NCBI RefSeq assembly: GCF_001457415.1
Contig: NZ_LN881724.1
Location: forward strand, 1,612,001 to 1,676,000
From: Gorillibacterium timonense
Lineage (GTDB): Bacteria > Bacillota > Bacilli > Paenibacillales > NBRC-103111
Length of the DNA: 64,000 bases
Direction of reading: 5' to 3'
In this document: piece after piece, positions 35,993-43,257 of the stretch
How positions within the stretch are numbered: the first letter of the stretch is position 1
Layout: every line of letters begins with the position of its first letter
Notes under the pieces: model-generated
Seen by the model: the letters and a program-made list of their open reading frames with translations, nothing else
Told to the model about the DNA's origin: nothing
The model's database searches: none
Position numbers and translations under genes: made by a program

Positions 35993-37698
35993 CACAATAC
36001 ACGGTGAACCTTGACATTTATCCGGACAAAGCCCAATACAAGCCGAACGGTCCGGGACATCTGATCGTAGAGCTGACGGCTTCCGCTGCGGCGCCGTTGA
36101 CCGTTCGGACCGAAATTCAGCAGCTGGATGAAACGCTGGAGCTCATCCGCTCCGAAATCAGCTGCGAAGCGGACGTGCCGACGACCTTGCGAATCCCGCT
36201 CATTACCCGGGGATCGGAGTGGGAATGCTATGGCGTAACGGTGGAAGTATATCGCGAGGGAAGCCTTGTCGCCCGGGCCGCCACGGCCTATGACGTGGCC
36301 GATCATTGGCGGCGTGCTCCGCGATATGGTTTCCTGAGCGATTTCCGATCCGGTGAAGAAGGAGATCTTCGCGATGCGGACAGCCTGAACCGGTTTCATC
36401 TGAATGTCGTACAGTTCTACGACTGGATGTACAGGCACGACAGCCTCATCCCTCCCGCCGACGAGTTCATCGATCCGATGGGGCGAACGCTCTCCTACAA
36501 GGTCGTCCGGGAAAAGGTGGACGCCCTGCATGAGCGCGGAATCGCGGCGATGGCCTACGGCGCGGTATATGCGGCGCTGAAGGATTACCTCCTGGAGCAT
36601 CCTGAGCTCGGGTTGTACAAACGAAACGGGGAGCCGTTCCACCTGATCGACATCTTCTACATCATGGACATCAGTCCCGATTCGCCGTGGACCGCCCATA
36701 TCGTAGAGGAGTTCCGCAAGGTGGTCGCCTCTGGTTTCGACGGCATTCACATGGACCAATATGGCTTCCCGAAGAAGGCGGTTCGCAAGGGGAATGGCGA
36801 GGAGGAAATCGTTGATCTGGCCGCTTGTTACCCGGCCTTGATCGACCGAACGAAGCAGGCGGTTCGAGAGGTCAATCCGGATGCCGGGCTTATCTTCAAT
36901 AATGTCAGCAACTATCCGGTGCGGGCGACGGCCGGCTCTGACCAAGAGGCTGTCTATATCGAAGTGTGGCCTCCGGTCATCCACCTTCGGGAGCTGAAGG
37001 GCCTGATCGATGAAGCGAAAGCCTACGGCCGCGGCAAGCAGGTCATCCTGTCCGCTTACTTGCCGGCCTTCTATCCGAAGGCGAACAACGACGCGGTTGA
37101 GTCGGAGAACGGGGCGGTGCTGACCATGGCGACAATCTTTGCCAGCGGCGGCTATCACCTGCTGCTCGGGGAAGACGAGAAGCTGCTCACCATGGCCTAT
37201 TATCCGGATTACGCTGAGATGCGCCCTGAATTCGTTCGAGAGACACGAAGGTATTACGATTTCATCGTGCGATACGGAAAGCTGCTCTACGATGCCGGTC
37301 TGGAGGATCTGTCGTATACGTACACAGGAGGCGTCAACACGGAGATTCGCTTCGAAGGCGATGCAGAGTTCGCTCCGAACGGGGATGTCGGCAAGGTATG
37401 GACGCTTGTCAAGCGGCTGCCCGGTTACCTGGTGATTCATCTGATCAATCTGGTCGGCCTTGAAGATGATCATTGGGAGCATGGAAAAGCAAACCGTCCA
37501 ACCGCTCAGCGCGAGTTTACGGGGACTGTTCTGATGGAACGGGAGATCGCCGGCTTGTATTGGGCAAGCCCCGACACAGAGGGTGGAGCGCCGCAGGAGC
37601 TCCCCTTTGAAAAGGTTCCTCACGATCAAGGGGAAGCAGCTCAGTTTACGGTTCCATGCCTTGACATTTGGACGATGCTATATGTGAAATGGGCCTAA
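35989..37698 (+). CDS. GH66 family enzyme, cytoplasmic form
   Basis: 569 residues with no signal peptide or lipobox. The N-terminal beta domain is followed by the GH66 barrel (APRYGFLSDF, FHLNVVQFYDWMYRH). The probable nucleophile is Asp256 in FDGIHMDQYG and the acid/base Glu325 in VYIEVWPP, 69 residues apart as in characterised GH66 enzymes. ATG 35989 overlaps the stop of the preceding GH66 gene (ATGA), with AAAGGAG upstream. It is paralogous to that neighbour but lacks export, so it likely cleaves imported oligosaccharides inside the cell. A terminator follows. Confidence 0.82.
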   Translation: MTQYTVNLDIYPDKAQYKPNGPGHLIVELTASAAAPLTVRTEIQQLDETLELIRSEISCEADVPTTLRIPLITRGSEWECYGVTVEVYREGSLVARAATAYDVADHWRRAPRYGFLSDFRSGEEGDLRDADSLNRFHLNVVQFYDWMYRHDSLIPPADEFIDPMGRTLSYKVVREKVDALHERGIAAMAYGAVYAALKDYLLEHPELGLYKRNGEPFHLIDIFYIMDISPDSPWTAHIVEEFRKVVASGFDGIHMDQYGFPKKAVRKGNGEEEIVDLAACYPALIDRTKQAVREVNPDAGLIFNNVSNYPVRATAGSDQEAVYIEVWPPVIHLRELKGLIDEAKAYGRGKQVILSAYLPAFYPKANNDAVESENGAVLTMATIFASGGYHLLLGEDEKLLTMAYYPDYAEMRPEFVRETRRYYDFIVRYGKLLYDAGLEDLSYTYTGGVNTEIRFEGDAEFAPNGDVGKVWTLVKRLPGYLVIHLINLVGLEDDHWEHGKANRPTAQREFTGTVLMEREIAGLYWASPDTEGGAPQELPFEKVPHDQGEAAQFTVPCLDIWTMLYVKWA

Positions 37699-37713
37699 TG
37701 GCTTCATCGGCAG

Positions 37714-37752
37714 ACCGCCCCGGACGAGCTATTCGTTCCGGGGCGGTTTTAT
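37714..37752 (+). terminator. terminator of the ABC/GH66 operon
   Basis: Eleven-base GC-rich stem ACCGCCCCGGA (37714-37724) with TCCGGGGCGGT (37737-37747), then TTTATT. Confidence 0.88.
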
Positions 37753-37753
37753 T

Positions 37754-37941
37754 GCCGGAATATCCGGCCACCTGAGTCGTGATTCATTGGAGGTTATGGA
37801 GGAAAGGGGATGGCATGGAAAGTCTACGGCCGCCTTTGAAATCGAGTTGCTCCCGCAAGAGCTATTCCATGGCAACTCGATTTCAACAAGCGGTGGAATG
37901 CCACCCCTTCGCCGGAATAACCGGCTACATGAATCATGATT
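37754..37941. repeat. 188-bp structured element with terminal direct repeats and internal inverted repeat
   Basis: Two 31-base direct repeats (37754-37784 and 37911-37941) share 26 of 31 positions, each beginning with the near-palindrome GCCGGAATAnCCGGC. Between them is a 15-bp perfect inverted repeat, core GAAATCGAGTTGC (arms 37836-37850 and 37872-37886), and outside that a looser GGGGATGGCAT/ATGCCACCCC pairing. There are no coding features. It could be a small non-autonomous repeat or a structured RNA. Confidence 0.65.
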
Positions 37942-37991
37942 TGTCACTTTTGCTTCTTTCGGACCGACTTTCGCCAATTCCCGGATCGCCA

Positions 37992-38020
37992 TTGGCGGAT
38001 GATAGGGAATCCGGTACACT
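37992..38020 (+). promoter_or_regulatory. sigma-A promoter of the sensor kinase operon
   Basis: -35 TTGGCG (37992-37997), a 17-base spacer, -10 TACACT (38015-38020), 31 bases before the kinase ATG. The promoter overlaps an imperfect inverted repeat (ATTCCC near 37979, GGGAAT near 38005) that could be an operator. Confidence 0.6.
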
Positions 38021-38051
38021 AAAGGACGTATGAGACGAGAGGAGGAATGTC

Positions 38052-39833
38052 ATGGGCTTCAAACGGAGGATCGGACATCGTTTTGCCGGCAAGATGATCG
38101 CGGCGTTTCTCCTCGCGATTCTCATCCCGCTGATCTTTACAAGCGTGTCTTTTTATCGGGCATCGGAATCCATCGTGAAGGAGAACGTTCGCGGCACCTC
38201 GGTCCAGCTCGCCAAGCAAACCGCCGATGCGCTCTCCGGCATCCTGAATGCAGGCTTCGACGCATCCGACTTTCTCTACAGCGATCTGAACGTGCAGACT
38301 GCGGTCTCCGATACGAGAATCGGGTCGACCGAATCGGGGACCGGGATGAACGATTACATGGTATCGACCTTAAACAACCTCGCCTATTCAAGCTCGTTCA
38401 TCAAGCAGATTTACGTGCTGCGCGCAGATGCCATGACCGGCTGGGGCAGCGGCACCTTCTCGATCAGCAAGCTGCAGCAAGCCCGTCTCTCTGAGGAAGA
38501 GTGGACCAAGGAAGCTTTCCATGAGGATGGAGAGCCGATCTGGCTGGAGATGCAATATGACCGGTTGAGCGGAGCCGGTACGAATACCGAGCTCGTCCTG
38601 CCGGTAGCGAGGGCTTTGAAGAAGTTTACGAGCATGAGCAACATCGGCCTGATCCAGATCAATTTGGATGGAAGAGCCATCCTTGATACGATCAAGCAGC
38701 CGAAACTCGGGGAGACCGGGACCTTTTTCGTGGTGGATGAGGGGGGAATCGTTCGGATTGCCTCCGATCTGGCTCGCATCGGCCAACCCGTGAATAATCC
38801 GGAGTTGCTAAGCATGCTGACGGGAAGCGATAAAGCGGAGTTCCAGTACAGCCAAGACGGGGTCGATTATTACGGAGTCAAGCAGCCGTTGAATAACGGC
38901 TGGCTTCTGACGGGGGTCGTTCCCGTGAAGGAGATCACCGGACCGCTCGATCGGCTGCAATCGCAAATCTTATCCTCTGCCGGCCTTTTCTCCCTCGTCG
39001 GCATCCTCATCGGCATCGGCATCGCCGGCTACGTTACCAATCCGGTCAATCGATTGATCCGCGATATGAGGCGGGTACAGCAAGGCGATTTGCAAGTGCG
39101 GACTGAAATTCGCTCAACGGACGAAATCGGCCAGCTGAGCCGCCAGTTCAACAAGATGCTGCAGGAGATTAACTCGCTCATCCAGCAGGTGGAGGAAGAG
39201 CAGAGCCGCAAGCAGGAAGCGGAGCTGCGAGCGGTCATGCACCGGATACAGCCGCATTTTCTCTTCAATACGCTCAGCACGCTCCGGTGGCTGATCCGCG
39301 CTGGCATGTACGAGCGCGCCGATCAGGGGCTGTCGGCGCTGACCCGGCTGCTTGAAGCCAATATGGGCAAAAGCGGCGGGATGATCACCATCGACGAGGA
39401 ACTGGACATCATCCGCAAATATTTGGTCATCATGGAGCTCCGCTACCAGCTGCCTTTTCGGTTGGATGCGGTCCTCGATTCGGGGGTCGGTCATGTTCAT
39501 ATTCCGCGCATGCTGCTCCAGCCGTTAGTCGAGAACGCCGTGTTCCACGGCTTGGTGCCGAAGAATTCCGGCGGGGATGTGTTCATCTCCATTCAGCGAG
39601 CGGGTGAGGGGATTCTATTTCTCGTCAAGAACGATGGCCTTGTGATTGATCCGGACAGGCTGAAGGTTTTACAAAATCCGGATAAAGCGCCGCCAGGCGT
39701 CCTCGGCATCGGCTTGAAGCATGTCGACGATACGTTGAGGCTGTATTATCCCCGACGTTCGGAATGGTCGATCGCAAGCGCCCCCGAAGAGGGGACCACC
39801 GTACGGATCTTTCTAAAGCCGGAACATGAATGA
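38052..39833 (+). CDS. YesM-type membrane sensor histidine kinase
   Basis: 593 residues. One membrane span lies near 15-38, a large extracellular sensing domain to about 290, and a second span near 300-322. Then come a HAMP linker (NPVNRLIRDMRRVQQGDLQVR), a coiled coil, the His_kinase domain with the phospho-acceptor region QPHFLFNTLS (His402), and a terminal ATPase domain (LLQPLVENAVFHG, GIGLKHVDDTL). ATG 38052 follows GAGGAGG. It is paired with the response regulator at 41356, with a binding protein in between, so it likely senses alpha-glucan-derived sugars. Confidence 0.93.
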   Translation: MGFKRRIGHRFAGKMIAAFLLAILIPLIFTSVSFYRASESIVKENVRGTSVQLAKQTADALSGILNAGFDASDFLYSDLNVQTAVSDTRIGSTESGTGMNDYMVSTLNNLAYSSSFIKQIYVLRADAMTGWGSGTFSISKLQQARLSEEEWTKEAFHEDGEPIWLEMQYDRLSGAGTNTELVLPVARALKKFTSMSNIGLIQINLDGRAILDTIKQPKLGETGTFFVVDEGGIVRIASDLARIGQPVNNPELLSMLTGSDKAEFQYSQDGVDYYGVKQPLNNGWLLTGVVPVKEITGPLDRLQSQILSSAGLFSLVGILIGIGIAGYVTNPVNRLIRDMRRVQQGDLQVRTEIRSTDEIGQLSRQFNKMLQEINSLIQQVEEEQSRKQEAELRAVMHRIQPHFLFNTLSTLRWLIRAGMYERADQGLSALTRLLEANMGKSGGMITIDEELDIIRKYLVIMELRYQLPFRLDAVLDSGVGHVHIPRMLLQPLVENAVFHGLVPKNSGGDVFISIQRAGEGILFLVKNDGLVIDPDRLKVLQNPDKAPPGVLGIGLKHVDDTLRLYYPRRSEWSIASAPEEGTTVRIFLKPEHE

Positions 39834-39845
39834 GGAGGGAAACGG

Positions 39846-41132
39846 ATGAGCTTCGGTTGGCCCAAACGTATACAAGCCGCGATTCTTCCGCTTTTGTCCT
39901 TGCTCCTCCTCGGAGGCTGCGGGGAGAGCGGCTTTATCTCAGATCCAGATAAGGTGGCTTCCATAAAGGAATCCACGGAGACGACGATCGAATACTGGCA
40001 CACCTATAGCGACGAGGAAACTCGGCTCTTGGAGCAGGAGATCATCCCTGCCTTCGAACGGGAGCATCCGGCCATTCATATTAAAGCGGTTCGGCAGGCG
40101 AACAACACGGAACTGAAAAACACGCTCATCACAAGGGCGGCGTCTCATCGCGGACCGGATGTCGTGCGCATGGACATCGCCTGGATTCCGGAGTTTATTC
40201 ACAAGAAGCTGCTGACTCCGCTGGAGGCGAATCCCGGATTTATGGAGACGCGCGAAGCGCTCCGCTCCGATGTCATGGAGCTGGGAGAGCAGGAAGGTCA
40301 CAGCTATTCTCTCCCGCTGAATGTGAATACGAAGATCGCAATCTACAATCGCGTGCTTCTGGAGAAAGCTGGGTTGTCCGGCCCTCCGGCCTCCCTTCGG
40401 GACGCGCTGACGGCGGCGGAACGGACCCACAGCCGCATCGGGATCGGAGGGCTCGACGCCTGGCGACTCATGCCGTATCTATATGCTTTGGGCGGCTCTT
40501 TCCTGGACGATACCTATTCGCAGGCATCCGGCTATCTGAACGGTCCGGCTACCGTCAAGGCGGTTGGCGAGCTGGTGGACTATTACCGCAAGGGCGTAAT
40601 CGATCCTCTGATTGTAAAAGGGGGCGGTGATTTGTGGGCGGGGGTGAAGGGTGGAAACATCCTTATGACGGATGAAGGCCCTTGGTTTTACAGTGTTCTG
40701 GATGCCCCCGAGCTGAGCCTCGCCATGCGGGTTACCCAAAGAGCCCCGATGCCGAGCCTGTCTTCAGGCCTGACCGCTTCCATCGTCGGCGGGGAAAACC
40801 TCGTGCTCCTGCGAAACACCCAAGCAGCGGAGGACGCCTGGGTCTTCATGAAATGGCTGACGGAATCCGATGCCCAGCTTACCATGGCGAAAACCGGACA
40901 GATTCCGACGAATTTGGAAGCAATGAAGAAGCTTTCCTACGAGAAGAATTCCTATACGACGCCTTATTTGGAGGCGCTCCAGAACAGCTTCATCCGCCCG
41001 CCTATTCCCAACTGGTCTGAAGTCGACCGTGTGTTTTGGCTCGGAATGAAGAGGATTTTCCAGGAAGAGGTTCCGGTGCAAGAGGGGCTCGATCAATTGG
41101 CGGCTCAGCTCGATTCGATGCTTCAGCAATAA
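39846..41132 (+). CDS. second sugar-binding lipoprotein, in the regulatory operon
   Basis: 428 residues with lipobox LLGGC (Cys25) and a family 1 solute-binding domain. It is a paralogue of the transporter's binding protein: shared TIEYWHTYSD, VVRMDIAWIPEF and GGENLVLL versus GGEDLVIF. It lies 12 bases after the kinase gene and has no permease of its own, so it probably presents ligand to the kinase as a co-sensor, or is an alternative receptor for the same permeases. GAGGAGGG precedes ATG. Confidence 0.88.
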   Translation: MSFGWPKRIQAAILPLLSLLLLGGCGESGFISDPDKVASIKESTETTIEYWHTYSDEETRLLEQEIIPAFEREHPAIHIKAVRQANNTELKNTLITRAASHRGPDVVRMDIAWIPEFIHKKLLTPLEANPGFMETREALRSDVMELGEQEGHSYSLPLNVNTKIAIYNRVLLEKAGLSGPPASLRDALTAAERTHSRIGIGGLDAWRLMPYLYALGGSFLDDTYSQASGYLNGPATVKAVGELVDYYRKGVIDPLIVKGGGDLWAGVKGGNILMTDEGPWFYSVLDAPELSLAMRVTQRAPMPSLSSGLTASIVGGENLVLLRNTQAAEDAWVFMKWLTESDAQLTMAKTGQIPTNLEAMKKLSYEKNSYTTPYLEALQNSFIRPPIPNWSEVDRVFWLGMKRIFQEEVPVQEGLDQLAAQLDSMLQQ

Positions 41133-41355
41133 AAGGTGGATTATATTACGAGGCTATGGCTCAGAAACGGAATATCCTTCCCCTAGCGGGGGGCATTGAC
41201 ATGATACAATGAAAATGAAGGCGCTTTACTTTTTGAGCGATACCAACGAATGATGAGTGATCACCTCTTCCCAGGCATAATCGACCGAACGAATAAGGTC
41301 ATCCGTTAGGCTTCATCGGACAGGCAGCTAGAGACAGACATAAGGGGGAAGCGCT

Positions 41356-42936
41356 ATGTACAAGGTCATGATCGTTGATGACGAACCGATCATCCGCATG
41401 GGCATTCGGGCTTCTGTCGATTGGACCTCCAAAGGGCTGGAAATGATCGGAGACTACTCGAACGGAGAGGCGGCGCTCGAGGCGCTTAGCAAGGAGCAGG
41501 CGGATATCCTAATCACGGATATAAAAATGCCGCTAATGGACGGGTTAGAGCTCACCCGCAGAGCCATGGAGCGGTATCCCGGCATCAAGGTGATTCTCAT
41601 CAGCAGCTACAATGACTTTCAATATGTGCGGCAAGGTATCGTCCTCGGCGCGATGGACTATATCCTGAAGCTGACCATGGAACCGGAGGAGCTTCTTTCC
41701 GTCCTGGATAGATGTGTGGAAGCGATCGAGAAGGAACGCATCGGTGCGGGAGTGAAAGGCACCTGGCGCAACCAGTTGTTGATGGCGGATCGGAAAAACG
41801 CGGAGCGGGGGCTTGGCGAATTGATTCGGAACGGAAGCTGCGAGAGGGTTGAGTCCTTCCTACCCGAAGCCTTCGATCAGGGCTGTACGATGGCCAGCCT
41901 CATCGTTGACCGCGCGGAGGAGCTCAAGCAGGCAAATGGGTACCTGTTCCTTAGTATGATGGTGGATGAACTGAAGAGGCTGTTCTATAAGCGGTTTGAA
42001 TCGGGAGTGGCCATCGCCACTAAGGAAAATGAGCTGCTTTTGTTGATCCCGATCCATTTTTCCCTTCCAAACGAGTTGAAGAACATGCTGGAAGCGGAGA
42101 CCGGTCTGCGGCTGACGATGGGGTATGTGAATGAAGTGCCATCGGATCGCTTGACCCAAAAGATCGCTGAGCTAGAGAAAGCGCACACGTACCGGTTCTA
42201 TCGGGGAAGTGGCGGGATCTATCGGATCGGTGAGAGATGGAGTTCCGACGGCTGGCAGGCCCCAGATGTTTTTTGTCGAGCGAATTCTTTGGCAACCCAT
42301 CACCAAATGACGGAAGCTGAAGGCTCTGCGGCGGAGCCCCTGCAGCAGCTTGCGAGGAAAGCGCAGGAATGGGGCAGGGAGCAGAAGGAACCGGAGCGGG
42401 TGAAGCGGGAGGCTTGCGATTTTTTCTCCGCCCTTTATTTGAAGGAGCTGGAGCCGAAGCTTGCGCTTGAATATTACCAGGATCTGATGAGCGCCGAGAC
42501 GCTGAACGAGCTGGTCGATTCCTTGGTCGTCAGCATCCGGGAATGCGAATCGGGCCGAAGCGGCGAAGGCAAGCCGAGTTCGAACCAGCTGATCGTCGAT
42601 AAGGCAGAGGAGTTTCTCGCGAAGCATTTTACCGAGGGGATCACCCTGCAGATGGTGGCGGATCACGTTCATGTCAGCAAGAATTACTTCAGCTTCCTGT
42701 ACAAGAAACAAACCAGTCACACCTTTATCGACCAGCTGATTCACCTGCGCATCGAACGGGCGAAGGAGCTGCTTCGCCATCGGGATCTAAAAATTTATGA
42801 GATCGCCGAGCAAGCCGGCTTCAATGACGTAAAATATTTCAGCAAGCTGTTCAAGAAGCTGACCGGTTCCTCGCCGGTGGATTATCGAATCAGACTTGAC
42901 CGGAGCGAGGAAGGCGGCTCGTGCGGTTCCCTTTGA
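41356..42936 (+). CDS. YesN-type response regulator with AraC DNA-binding domain
   Basis: 526 residues. The N-terminal receiver domain has phospho-acceptor Asp55 in ILITDIKMPLMDG and the Lys of YILKLTMEP. A middle region of about 280 residues has no clear motif. The C-terminal AraC-type domain holds two HTH motifs (LQMVADHVHVSKNYFSFLYKK and IYEIAEQAGFNDVKYFSKLFKK). ATG 41356 follows AAGGGGGAA. The cognate kinase is upstream. Likely targets are the operon at 30886 and its own region. The 223-bp spacer before it shows no clean sigma-A pair. Confidence 0.93.
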   Translation: MYKVMIVDDEPIIRMGIRASVDWTSKGLEMIGDYSNGEAALEALSKEQADILITDIKMPLMDGLELTRRAMERYPGIKVILISSYNDFQYVRQGIVLGAMDYILKLTMEPEELLSVLDRCVEAIEKERIGAGVKGTWRNQLLMADRKNAERGLGELIRNGSCERVESFLPEAFDQGCTMASLIVDRAEELKQANGYLFLSMMVDELKRLFYKRFESGVAIATKENELLLLIPIHFSLPNELKNMLEAETGLRLTMGYVNEVPSDRLTQKIAELEKAHTYRFYRGSGGIYRIGERWSSDGWQAPDVFCRANSLATHHQMTEAEGSAAEPLQQLARKAQEWGREQKEPERVKREACDFFSALYLKELEPKLALEYYQDLMSAETLNELVDSLVVSIRECESGRSGEGKPSSNQLIVDKAEEFLAKHFTEGITLQMVADHVHVSKNYFSFLYKKQTSHTFIDQLIHLRIERAKELLRHRDLKIYEIAEQAGFNDVKYFSKLFKKLTGSSPVDYRIRLDRSEEGGSCGSL

Positions 42937-43001
42937 GTCTCGCGCTGATCAGCAAGCCTAAGAATGAGGAATGATGGATCGCAAATGATCCGAACGATAA
43001 G

Positions 43002-43048
43002 ACCTGCAGGTACTCTTCCTTCGAGGAGATCACCTTGCAGGTTTTTTT
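43002..43048 (+). terminator. terminator after the response regulator
   Basis: Stem ACCTGCA (43002-43008) with TGCAGGT (43036-43042), extended by inner CTC/GAG-type pairing, then seven T. This marks the end of the carbohydrate island. Confidence 0.85.
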
Positions 43049-43215
43049 GATCCAAATGGATTCTTGTTACCCGTCCGACCTCCGACAACTCGTCCGTGAT
43101 CACACCCTATCCTAACTTGTTTAGGTTGCATTTTTTCTCGAATTACCAAGGATTTACTTGGAATGGCTCCTTTGCGAGAGCTTGGAATGTTTTTATACGT
43201 GGCATTGCCCGATTA

Positions 43216-43224
43216 TGGTACAAT
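43216..43224 (+). promoter_or_regulatory. extended -10 promoter candidate for smc
   Basis: TGGTACAAT (TG at 43216-43217, TACAAT 43219-43224) is an extended -10 motif 34 bases before the smc ATG. The -35 is poor. A private promoter would be needed because the island separates smc from rnc. Confidence 0.45.
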
Positions 43225-43257
43225 ATACGTTGTATTTCCACACCCTGAGGTGAGAGC

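Larger units (their letters stand above)
42937..43257. other. 321-bp intergenic region closing the sugar island and preceding smc
   Basis: Contains the response-regulator terminator (43002-43048) and an extended -10 promoter for smc (43216-43224). Nothing else interpretable is visible, and there is no transposase or recombinase trace. Confidence 0.5.

Noticed and set aside
35875-37629. 584-codon open frame antisense to the cytoplasmic GH66 gene
   Set aside because: Shadow frame; the plus strand has the coupled start, GH66 motifs and terminator.
41196-41210. TTGACATGATACAAT as a promoter of the response regulator
   Set aside because: The -35-like and -10-like boxes are only three bases apart, and neither has a partner at 16-18 bases.
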